A stretch of 64,000 nucleotides of DNA, taken from positions 2,170,001 through 2,234,000 of the forward strand of contig NZ_CP109013.1 in assembly GCF_036226745.1 (NCBI RefSeq), written 5' to 3'. How positions within the stretch are numbered: the stretch's first letter is position 1; each line of letters starts with the position of its first letter. Positions 10,114 through 17,915 of the stretch are shown one piece after another. This DNA is from Streptomyces sp. NBC_00683. GTDB lineage: Bacteria; Actinomycetota; Actinomycetes; Streptomycetales; Streptomycetaceae. Under the pieces are notes generated by a model. It did not search any database. It worked only from the letters and a program-made list of their open reading frames with translations, and had not been told where the DNA came from. A program made the translations under genes and the position numbers.

Positions 10114-12362
10114 TGAACGCAAGTACGGGGCACAGACCCGGAGGACGCGGCCGTGTGCGGGCCGTCTCCACCGCTCTCTGCCTGTTCGCCGGCGCCCTGA
10201 CCGCCGCGGCGGCCGGGGCATCCCCGACGGCGGCACTGACACCTCCGGTGTCTCTCACCGCGGACGACCTCACCACCTGGCAGACCAACGGCATCGTCTG
10301 GTCGATGGCCGCGACCGACGGCGTCGTCTACGCCGGCGGCACCTTCTCCACCGTCCGGCCGCCGGACGCCGCGGCCGGCACCTCTGAGCAGCCCGCGGTC
10401 AACTTCGCCGCCTTCGACGCGGCGACGGGCGCACCGACGGGGTGCAGCCTGTCGTTCACGCTCTCGTCGGGCACGGCCACCGTTCGCGCGCTGGCGCTGT
10501 CGCCGGACGGACAGACCCTGTACGCGGGCGGGCAGTTCGGGGCGGTGAACGGGGAGGGCGTCAGCAACATCGCCGCCATCGACACCTCGACCTGCACCCC
10601 GCGCCAGGACTTCAAGATCGCCGTCTCGGCGACGGTGCGGGCCCTGGACGTCACCGCGGACACCGTCTACCTGGGCGGCGACTTCAACAGTGTCGGCGGG
10701 CAGACCAGGAACAATTTCGCCGCCGTCACCACCGGCGCCGACCTGCTGCCGTGGACGGCCAACGCCGACGAGGTCGCCCGCGCAGTCCAGGTGACACCCG
10801 ACGGACAGCACGTGGTGCTCGGCGGTGACTTCTTCACCGTCAACGGCACCACCTCGCACGCACTGGCCGTCGTGGACGCCACCACGGGTGCGCTCACCAG
10901 GAGTTACCCCGGCTTCATCCCCAACACCTCCACGGTGCAGGACCTCACGACGGACGCGACCGGCCTGTACACCGCCAACGAGGGCACCGGCGGCGGTGTC
11001 TTCGACGGCCGGATCGCCATCGACCTCGACGACTTCCAGCAGCGGTGGCGGGACACCTGCCTGGGAGCCACCCAGACCGTCCTCGTGCACTCGGGCGTGC
11101 TGTACAGCGGAAGCCACGCCCATGACTGCGCCAGCATGGGCGGCTTCCCCGACCAGCCGCGCAGGCATCTGCTCGCCCAGTCCGTCGACGACCCGGAGCT
11201 GCTGCCCTGGTTCCCGGACACGAACGACGGCATCGGCGAGCCCGTCGGGCCGCGGGTGATGACCCAGACCGACAAGGGCGGCAGGCACTACCTGTGGGTG
11301 GGCGGGGAGTTCACCACCGTCAACGGCGCCGCGCAGCAGGGGCTGACCCGCTTCGCCGACGGCCCGGACACCGGGGTGCCGTGGGTGCCCAACGTCAGCC
11401 TCTCCACGGTCGCTGCAGGACAGATCGACGTCACCTGGCAGACCAGCTTCGACACGGACGACGGGGAGCTGACCTACCGGATCTACAAGGACGGGGCGAG
11501 CACGCCCGTACACACGACGACCGGGTACTCGCTGTTCTGGGACCGGCCCCAGCTGAAGTGGACCGACACCGATGTGGCGGTCGGCGAGACCCACTCCTAC
11601 CGCATCACCGCGAGCGACGGCACCAACACAAGCGCCAAGTCCCCGGCACAGTCCGCGACCGTGGCGGCGACGGCGGAGAGCTATCCGGCGCGTGTGCTGG
11701 CCGACGGCGCCTCGCTGTACTGGCGCTACGACGAGGGCACGTCCACCTTCGCCGCCGACACCACGGGCGGGCTGAACAACGGCTTCCTGCGCAACGGACC
11801 CGCCTACCGGCAGACCCCGGCCGCCGTCGCGGGAGCCTCGACCGCGATCGGCTTCAACGGCTCCGACGAGTACGCGTACAGCAACAAGCTCCACCCGCAG
11901 CCCACCCGGTTCTCCGTGGAGACCTGGATCAAGACCACCACGGTCCGGGGCGGCAAGATCATCGGGTTCGGCAATCTGACGATGCAGAACAGCTCCCGCT
12001 ACGACAAGCACGTGTACATGGCCAATGACGGGCGGCTGGTCTTCGGCATCCACAACGGCAGCACCCGCACCATCACGACGCCCGGCTCGTACAACAACGG
12101 CGCCTGGCACCACGTCGTCGCCACCCAGGGCCCCGGCGGCATGGCCCTGTACGTCGACGGGCAGCTGCGTGCGGCCAACTTCCTCTACACCACCAACGAG
12201 AACTACCCCGGCTACTGGCGGGTCGGCGGGGACAACCTGAACAACTGGCCCAACCGCCCGACCAGCAACTTCTTCGCCGGGCAGATCGACGAGACCGCCG
12301 TGTACCCGACCGCGCTGGCCGCTTCGCAGGTCAGCGCCCATTACGCCCTGAGGACGGGTTGA
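10110..12362 (+). CDS. Secreted propeller/Fn3/LamG protein, copy 2
   Basis: A 750-residue exported protein built like copy 1 but ending after the LamG domain; the DNRLRE domain is absent. A signal peptide (about 1-38) ends near AAGASPTAA. Propeller-like VYAGGTF-type repeats run to about 415, Fn3 from about 422 to 518, and LamG from about 524 to the end. Identity to copy 1 is high along the whole shared length (by eye roughly two residues in three), so the pair arose by tandem duplication followed by loss or gain of the C-terminal domain. Start and stop overlap the neighbours (ATGA at 10110, TGATG at 12360), so it is translated as part of the gmd run. Confidence 0.85.
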   Translation: MMNASTGHRPGGRGRVRAVSTALCLFAGALTAAAAGASPTAALTPPVSLTADDLTTWQTNGIVWSMAATDGVVYAGGTFSTVRPPDAAAGTSEQPAVNFAAFDAATGAPTGCSLSFTLSSGTATVRALALSPDGQTLYAGGQFGAVNGEGVSNIAAIDTSTCTPRQDFKIAVSATVRALDVTADTVYLGGDFNSVGGQTRNNFAAVTTGADLLPWTANADEVARAVQVTPDGQHVVLGGDFFTVNGTTSHALAVVDATTGALTRSYPGFIPNTSTVQDLTTDATGLYTANEGTGGGVFDGRIAIDLDDFQQRWRDTCLGATQTVLVHSGVLYSGSHAHDCASMGGFPDQPRRHLLAQSVDDPELLPWFPDTNDGIGEPVGPRVMTQTDKGGRHYLWVGGEFTTVNGAAQQGLTRFADGPDTGVPWVPNVSLSTVAAGQIDVTWQTSFDTDDGELTYRIYKDGASTPVHTTTGYSLFWDRPQLKWTDTDVAVGETHSYRITASDGTNTSAKSPAQSATVAATAESYPARVLADGASLYWRYDEGTSTFAADTTGGLNNGFLRNGPAYRQTPAAVAGASTAIGFNGSDEYAYSNKLHPQPTRFSVETWIKTTTVRGGKIIGFGNLTMQNSSRYDKHVYMANDGRLVFGIHNGSTRTITTPGSYNNGAWHHVVATQGPGGMALYVDGQLRAANFLYTTNENYPGYWRVGGDNLNNWPNRPTSNFFAGQIDETAVYPTALAASQVSAHYALRTG

Positions 12363-13054
12363 TGAGGTATCCGTTCCTGGCCGGCGCCGTCGTCGTCATC
12401 GCGACGGCGGCGCTGGCCGCCTGCGGCTCGTCCGCCGACGGGAGCAAGGAGGCCGCCGCGGGCAGCAAGCCGCCCGCGGCGGCCCCGCCCGCGCCGTCCG
12501 TGGCCGGGCCGTCCGCCTCCCCGGCCGGCCCGGGGGCCGCCCGGACGAGCGAACCGCCGAAGGTGCCCGCCGACGGGATCACCCCGGCCACCGGCTCGTT
12601 CACCAAGAAGCAGAAGGAGTACCTGACCGACCGTGTCCCCAAGGGGATGGACCCGGCCGCGGTGCTCCAGACCGGTCAGGAGACCTGCGACAGGCTCCGC
12701 TACCTGGTCAAGGCCGACCGGGACATCGCCGTCGGCGCGATCGTCACGGGCGAGGTCGCCGACGCGAAGCCCGCCGTCGCCCATCTGTGCCCGCAGCACC
12801 AGGACCTGGTGGACGAGGCCGCGCTCGGCTACGCCGACGGCACGCACCAGGGAGCGAAGCTCCGGCCCGGCCGCTACCGGGCCGCATCCCCCACCAAGGA
12901 CTGCAGCTGGCAGCTGACCGGGGCGAACGGCAAGGTGCTGGGCTCCGGCTCCTCGGACACCGGCGGACGGGTGGAGATCACCGTCCCGGAGGCTGCCCGC
13001 ACGTTCACCTCCACAGGCTGCTACGCCTGGCTGCCCGAAGGAGACAAGAGTTGA
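12362..13054 (+). CDS. Lipoprotein of unknown function (DUF732-like middle)
   Basis: A 230-residue lipoprotein. The signal peptide ends in the lipobox LAAC with Cys21 as the lipidated residue. A proline/alanine-rich linker (about 28-75) leads to a helical part with two spaced cysteines (ETCDRLRYLV and VAHLCPQHQ), resembling the DUF732 family, and then a small C-terminal beta domain (LRPGRYRAA, CSWQL, STGCYAW) with further paired cysteines. It overlaps the LamG gene before it by one base and the glycosyltransferase after it by four, so it belongs to the same polysaccharide operon and probably acts at the outer face of the membrane. No enzymatic motif is visible. Confidence 0.75.
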   Translation: MRYPFLAGAVVVIATAALAACGSSADGSKEAAAGSKPPAAAPPAPSVAGPSASPAGPGAARTSEPPKVPADGITPATGSFTKKQKEYLTDRVPKGMDPAAVLQTGQETCDRLRYLVKADRDIAVGAIVTGEVADAKPAVAHLCPQHQDLVDEAALGYADGTHQGAKLRPGRYRAASPTKDCSWQLTGANGKVLGSGSSDTGGRVEITVPEAARTFTSTGCYAWLPEGDKS

Positions 13055-13878
13055 ACAAGCTGCCCATCGCCGTGGCGATCCCCACGAAGAACGAGGGCCT
13101 GAACATCGCCGAGGCCGTGAAGTCGGTGCTCGGCCACTTCGAGGCGGTCGTCGTCGTGGACTCCCACAGCACGGACGACACGGCGAAGATCGCCGAGGAG
13201 TGCGGGGCCGAGGTGGTCGAGTACACCTGGGACGGGGGCCATCCGCGCAAGAAGCAGTGGTGCCTGGACCACGTCCGCACCGATCTGGACTGGATCCTGG
13301 TGCTGGACGGCGACGAGCGGCTCAGCCCCGGCCTGCTGGCGGAGCTGCGGCAGATATTCGCCGACCCCGACGCCCCGAAGCCCGCCGCGTACGACATACC
13401 GCTGGGGTACTGGTTCTCCGGGAAGCGGCTGCGCCACGGCTACACGATCCGCAAGCGATCGCTGACCGACCGCACCCGCTGCCACTACCCGGAGGTCGGG
13501 GACCTCGACGCGCCGGGGATCGGGGAGGTGGAGGGGCACTACCAGCCGGTCGCCGCGACGGCCGAGGCGCTGCGCAACCCCATCGAGCACCAGGACCTCG
13601 ACCCCGTCACCGCCTGGTTCGAGCGCCACAACCGGTACTCGGACTGGGAGGCGTGGCTGGAGCACCACCCCGATGTCAAGGAACAGGTGCGGAAGGTGAA
13701 GTCCCGTCAGGGGCAGCTCTTCCACAAGGCGCCGTTCAAGCCGCTCGTCTCCTTCGCCTACATGTACGTCTACCGGCGCGGGTTCCTGGACGGGCGGGCC
13801 GGGCTGGACTTCGCCCTTGCCATGAGTTTCTACCGCTGGCAGATCGCGCTCAAGTCCCGTGAGTCGCCTGCACGTTGA
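13051..13878 (+). CDS. Glycosyltransferase family 2
   Basis: A 275-residue cytosolic transferase. It opens with the GT-A strand IAVAIPTKNEGLNIAEAV, followed by VVVVDSHSTDDT and the metal/nucleotide motif DGDE at residues 86-89. The order resembles WaaE/KdtX-like GT2 enzymes that add a sugar to a lipid-linked acceptor. The start is a TTG at 13051 overlapping the lipoprotein stop (TTGA), with GAAGGAGA eight bases upstream; no better start exists. It ends the gmd operon. Donor and acceptor sugars cannot be read from the sequence. Confidence 0.88.
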   Translation: MNKLPIAVAIPTKNEGLNIAEAVKSVLGHFEAVVVVDSHSTDDTAKIAEECGAEVVEYTWDGGHPRKKQWCLDHVRTDLDWILVLDGDERLSPGLLAELRQIFADPDAPKPAAYDIPLGYWFSGKRLRHGYTIRKRSLTDRTRCHYPEVGDLDAPGIGEVEGHYQPVAATAEALRNPIEHQDLDPVTAWFERHNRYSDWEAWLEHHPDVKEQVRKVKSRQGQLFHKAPFKPLVSFAYMYVYRRGFLDGRAGLDFALAMSFYRWQIALKSRESPAR

Positions 13879-13890
13879 CGGGCCGAGCCC

Positions 13891-15054
13891 TCACCCTCGC
13901 CTCCGGCGGACCACGTCCTCGTAGGTCCGCCGGAGGGTGGCGGTGACGGCCTCGATGGTGAACTGGTCGTTGACCAGCTGCCAGGCGGCCTTGCCCGCCT
14001 GCTCGGCGGCCTCCGGCTCCAGCAGCTCCAGGATCGCGTCGGCGACCTTACGGGCGTTGGCCGCGTCCTCTCCGACCCGGCTGTCGATGACCCGGCCCGC
14101 ACCGGCCCCCGACACATCGGGGCCCTGCCCGCAGGTGCGGGTGATGACGACCGGGGTGCCGACCGACATCGCCTCCAGGACCGAGACCGGGAACGGCTCC
14201 TCGATCGCCGGCAGCACATACACATCGGCCTCGCGCCCGGCGGCGAGGACCGCGTCGTGCTCCAGCGGGCCCACATGGTCGAGGGAGTCCGTGACACCCA
14301 GCTTCCGGGCGAGGGCGAGGGTGCCGGCGAGCGCGCCGGTGTCCGGGCCGGCCAGCACGAAGCGGGCATCCGGGTGGTGGGCGAGGACGTGCGGCATCGC
14401 GGCGATGAAGTCCTCGGGCCGCTTGCGCTCCTGGATGCGGGCGAGGTACAGCACGGTCGGCGGGCGGCCGGGGTCGCGGGCGGGCTTGCGCTCCTGCGGG
14501 CGGACACCGTTGACCAGCCGTACGGTACGGGTGAGCGGAACGGGCGCTGCGACGGCGTTCACGTCGACCCGCTCCATCTCGGTGAGGTGCAGGACGGCGT
14601 CGGCCTCGCGCAGCACCTTGCGGACCCCGAGGACATCGGTGAGCTGGGCGACCTTCTTCTCGGTGGGGTCGATCATGCCGTGGGTCTGGACGACCAGGGG
14701 TGTACGGGTCGCGAGCGCGAGGAGCGCGGCCGGCAGGGTCACCAGGTCCCGCATCAGATGGACGTGCACGAGGTCGGCGCCGCGCATCATGCGGCGTGCG
14801 GTGCGAAGCAGCGCGGCGGAGGTGATGCCACTGACCTCGAACATCGGGAGCAGGTGCCGTGCCTGGAAGAGGTGGACGGGAACGCCTTCCACGTGGCTGG
14901 GCAGTTCACCGTCGGGGAAGCCGTCGCCGAGGGCCATGACGCGTGCGTCGTCACCGTTCGCCCGCTGGACCTTGGAGAGGTTGAACGCCACCCGGGTCGG
15001 CCCGCCGAAGGCATGGTCCGGAGTGTGGAGCGTGACAACGTGCAGGATTTTCAC
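13891..15054 (-). CDS. Glycosyltransferase family 4
   Basis: A 387-residue GT-B enzyme for the polysaccharide repeat unit. The N-terminal half has VKILHVVTLHTPDHAFGGPTR, a donor/acceptor loop typical of GT4. The C-terminal half has PTVLYLARIQERKRPEDFI and EEPFPVSVLEAMSVGTPVV, containing the E-x7-E nucleotide-sugar motif. The GTG at 15054 is chosen because the first beta strand begins there and GAGGGGA lies upstream; an earlier in-frame start adds about 19 residues. It faces the GT2 gene tail to tail with 12 nt between them and diverges from the wzy-like gene. Confidence 0.88.
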   Translation of the reverse strand: MKILHVVTLHTPDHAFGGPTRVAFNLSKVQRANGDDARVMALGDGFPDGELPSHVEGVPVHLFQARHLLPMFEVSGITSAALLRTARRMMRGADLVHVHLMRDLVTLPAALLALATRTPLVVQTHGMIDPTEKKVAQLTDVLGVRKVLREADAVLHLTEMERVDVNAVAAPVPLTRTVRLVNGVRPQERKPARDPGRPPTVLYLARIQERKRPEDFIAAMPHVLAHHPDARFVLAGPDTGALAGTLALARKLGVTDSLDHVGPLEHDAVLAAGREADVYVLPAIEEPFPVSVLEAMSVGTPVVITRTCGQGPDVSGAGAGRVIDSRVGEDAANARKVADAILELLEPEAAEQAGKAAWQLVNDQFTIEAVTATLRRTYEDVVRRRRG

Positions 15055-15163
15055 CAGAGTTCCCCTCAACTGCGGCCAATACTTCACAGAGTAGTCATCT
15101 CGCCTCCTCAAGTGGGCTGATTCGTTAGAGTGTTCAGCGGTTCACTGATCCCGGGGGGGGCGC

Positions 15164-16702
15164 ATGACGTCGGTGCACACATCGGCGCCGGAGCAGGCCG
15201 CCCGCTCGGTCGCGTCCCCGGAGTGGGCACGGCGGGGCGGCGTCCCGGAGCCGACCGAGCAGCCGATCGCCTGGTCGATGCTGTCGCGGGCCCTGTCCGT
15301 GCCGCTCATCCTCGGCCTGGTGTGCTTCCTGCCCGCGGTGATCGCCGCCCAGCCCGGCAGCGGGGTCCGGGACACCGCGTACTGGCTCCAGTTGGTGCTG
15401 ACCTGCTACGCGGGGGCCCGGCTGGCGACGATGATCCTCTCCACCCGGCGGCGGCTGCTCCAGGGCGTCTTCTGGATGTTCGTGTACATCGCGATGGGCG
15501 TGGCGCCGTTCGCCCAGGTGGTGATCGGGCAGACACCGACGCCGATGGTGGGGCCGCGCCAGGACCTGGTCACGGCCATCGCGATGGTCCTGGTGGGGTG
15601 TGCCGCCTTCGACCTGGGGGCGCTGCTGGCCTCGCGGCGCCCGCTGCGGCGCCGTACGCCCGCCACGCGGGGCCCGGGCGGAGGACCGGCCGTGGCGCAT
15701 CCGCTGCGGCTGCGCCTGCTGGTGCTGCTGGCGTTCGCGGCGAGCGCGTTCTACGTGCTGAAGCTGGGCGGGCCCTCGGTCTTCTTCTCCAGCCGGCAGG
15801 AGATCAACGAGACCGTCGCGGCGAGCGGGGTGGTCTCGGAGGGCTCCAATGTCGGCTCGGCGTTCGTCAAGGGCTTCGGCCAGGTCCCGGCGCTGCTGGC
15901 GCTGCTCTTCTACACCCGCCGTCTGGCAACCTCCTACCGGGCCCGGCGCGCCCCGTCGACGGTGCTGGTGTGGGTGGCGCTGGTGGCGCTGAACCTTGTG
16001 GTGAACAACCCGGTCTCCAACGCCCGTTACTGGTTCCTGACGGTGCTGATGGCCTTCGTGTTCACCGCCTTCCCGAGCAGTGCGGCGATCTACCGCATCG
16101 TGCTGGCGACGGGGGTGGTGGGGGCACTGGTGGTGTTCCCGTACGCCGACAAGTTCCGGTACGACGACGAAGGACAGCGGCCCGCGCAGTCGGCCTCGGT
16201 CTTCGAGCCGCTGGTGACCAAGGACTACGACCAGATGGTGATGTTCGCCAACAGCATCTCGTGGGTCGACACCCGGGGACACACCTACGGCCGCCAACTG
16301 ACGGGATCCGCCCTGTTCTTCGTGCCGCGCGCGGTGTGGAGCGGGAAGCCGGAGGACACCGGGGTCCGGGTCGGTCAGTGGATGGGTCTGCGGATGACCA
16401 ACCTCTCGGCCCCGCTGTGGACCGAGTTCTGGGTCGACTTCGGCGCGTCCGGGGTGATCGGCGGCCTCGCACTGATCGGCTACGCGGTGGCGCGCACCGA
16501 TCGCCGGTACGCGCTGGCCGTCACCCGGGCGGGACCGGGCCCCGGGAGTGTGCTGGCCATCGCCGCGCCGCTGATCGCCGGATACACCTTCATCCTGCTG
16601 CGTGGCCCGCTCCTGCAGGCGGCGGGGAAGCTGGCCATCGCCGCGCTGTGTCTGCTGCTGATCAGCACGTTCAAGGAGCAGAGGGCAGGGCGTCGGCGGT
16701 GA
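15164..16702 (+). CDS. Polysaccharide repeat-unit polymerase (Wzy-like membrane protein)
   Basis: A 512-residue protein with roughly ten to twelve hydrophobic segments beginning near residue 46. It has a large loop between about residues 320 and 420 containing SASVFEPLVTKDYDQM, YGRQLTGSALFFVPRAVWSGKP and a WTEFWVDFG segment, as in oligosaccharide repeat-unit polymerases of the Wzy/EpsG sort. It would join lipid-linked repeat units at the outer face of the membrane. The ATG at 15164 follows a run of eight Gs. Its 3' end overlaps the convergent flippase gene by 32 nt. Polymerases vary greatly, so the call rests on topology, loop motifs and context. Confidence 0.8.
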   Translation: MTSVHTSAPEQAARSVASPEWARRGGVPEPTEQPIAWSMLSRALSVPLILGLVCFLPAVIAAQPGSGVRDTAYWLQLVLTCYAGARLATMILSTRRRLLQGVFWMFVYIAMGVAPFAQVVIGQTPTPMVGPRQDLVTAIAMVLVGCAAFDLGALLASRRPLRRRTPATRGPGGGPAVAHPLRLRLLVLLAFAASAFYVLKLGGPSVFFSSRQEINETVAASGVVSEGSNVGSAFVKGFGQVPALLALLFYTRRLATSYRARRAPSTVLVWVALVALNLVVNNPVSNARYWFLTVLMAFVFTAFPSSAAIYRIVLATGVVGALVVFPYADKFRYDDEGQRPAQSASVFEPLVTKDYDQMVMFANSISWVDTRGHTYGRQLTGSALFFVPRAVWSGKPEDTGVRVGQWMGLRMTNLSAPLWTEFWVDFGASGVIGGLALIGYAVARTDRRYALAVTRAGPGPGSVLAIAAPLIAGYTFILLRGPLLQAAGKLAIAALCLLLISTFKEQRAGRRR

Positions 16703-17915
16703 CGGCCTCGTCGGGCACCGGCTTCCCGCGTCGGATCCGGGCCACCCGGATCCAGGTGGCGGCGGCCTTGCAGAGCGACCCGAGGCACAGCCCCCAGGCG
16801 GCTCCCGGGACGCCTCCGAGGGCGTAGCCCCCCGCCATGAAGGCCACGGCGGTGAGTGAGAAGACCACCTGGATGCTCAGGGTCGTACGCGGGTCGAGCA
16901 TGCGCAGGGCGAGCAGTCCGCAGGTGCCCACGGCCATCGCCGCGTACTGGCTGCCGGTCGCCGGGAGGAGGGCGGCGGCCGTCGGCCAGGTGTCGCCGAG
17001 CAGCTCACGCCCGGCCCCATCGGGGAGCAGGGCCAGGGCGGTGGCCCAGAGGGCGGCGGTGGCGGCGAGGACGGCCGCGAGTCCCGCGGTGGCCCGCACC
17101 CGGCGTCTCTCGTCGCCGACGCGGCCGAGCAGCGGGGGGCCGAAGGAGGTGGCGGAGGTGAAGAGCACGTTGAGCGGCCCGAACAGGGTCGTAGCCCCGC
17201 GCAGCGCGCCGACCAGCAGCGGGTTGCCGACGGCACCGAGACCGAGGACGGAGAGCTGGCTGGTCGCGTTGCCGACACCGAACTCGACGACGAAGCGCTT
17301 CCCGAGGTGACCGCGCCCGAGCATCGGACGCAACCGCGTCGCCGCCCCGGCGGTCCTGCGGTGCAGCAGCACGGCGGACAGCAGGAGGGCCGGCAGGGCG
17401 GACAGCCCCCAGACCGCGATCAGCCGGGCGGGGCTCGCCCCGTACTCCTGGGCGGACAGGGCACCCAGCACGCAGGCCAGCCTCACCACGTCCGCGCTCA
17501 GGGCGAGCTGGGGCTGCTGGAGGGCGGAGAAGGCGTACCGCAAGGCGTCCTGGCCGAGCACGACCGGCAGGACGAGGCCGAGCATCGTCAGGGCGCGTGC
17601 GGTGTCCCCCGGGACGAGTAGGCAGACGGCGGCCAGCGGCGCCCCGAGCGCGGCGGAGGCGGCCACGGTGAACGCGACGGCCGAGCGGCAGGCCCCCCGG
17701 GTCTCCTCGCCGTCGCCGCGCCGCAGGACCAGGGGCTGTCCGCTGTACGCCCCGGAGACGCCCAGCAGCACCGTGAAGACGAGGTAGACCGCGGAGAAGC
17801 GGGCGAAGTCGGCCACGGTGGAGAGCCGGGCGGCGGCCACGAGCACCAGGATGTTGGTGAGCGCGGCCACGCCCTGGTCCGCGACCGAGCAGAGGATCGC
17901 GGTACGGGCTCTCAC
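16671..17915 (-). CDS. Polysaccharide flippase (Wzx/MATE-like)
   Basis: A 414-residue integral membrane protein with about twelve hydrophobic segments and very short polar loops. The N-terminus (RARTAILCSVADQGVAALTNILVLVAAARLS) resembles the start of Wzx/MOP-family exporters. It would move lipid-linked oligosaccharide units across the membrane for the polymerase encoded convergently beside it. The GTG start at 17915 overlaps the stop of the Wzz-like gene (GTGA), so it is the third cistron of the operon that begins at 20856. Members of this superfamily diverge strongly; topology and context carry the call. Confidence 0.78.
   Translation of the reverse strand: MRARTAILCSVADQGVAALTNILVLVAAARLSTVADFARFSAVYLVFTVLLGVSGAYSGQPLVLRRGDGEETRGACRSAVAFTVAASAALGAPLAAVCLLVPGDTARALTMLGLVLPVVLGQDALRYAFSALQQPQLALSADVVRLACVLGALSAQEYGASPARLIAVWGLSALPALLLSAVLLHRRTAGAATRLRPMLGRGHLGKRFVVEFGVGNATSQLSVLGLGAVGNPLLVGALRGATTLFGPLNVLFTSATSFGPPLLGRVGDERRRVRATAGLAAVLAATAALWATALALLPDGAGRELLGDTWPTAAALLPATGSQYAAMAVGTCGLLALRMLDPRTTLSIQVVFSLTAVAFMAGGYALGGVPGAAWGLCLGSLCKAAATWIRVARIRRGKPVPDEAVTADALPSAP

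Noticed and set aside
10074..12341. Open frame of about 755 codons on the minus strand across LamG copy 2
   Set aside because: It is the antisense of a gene with a signal peptide and recognisable domains; its composition is that of a GC-driven shadow.
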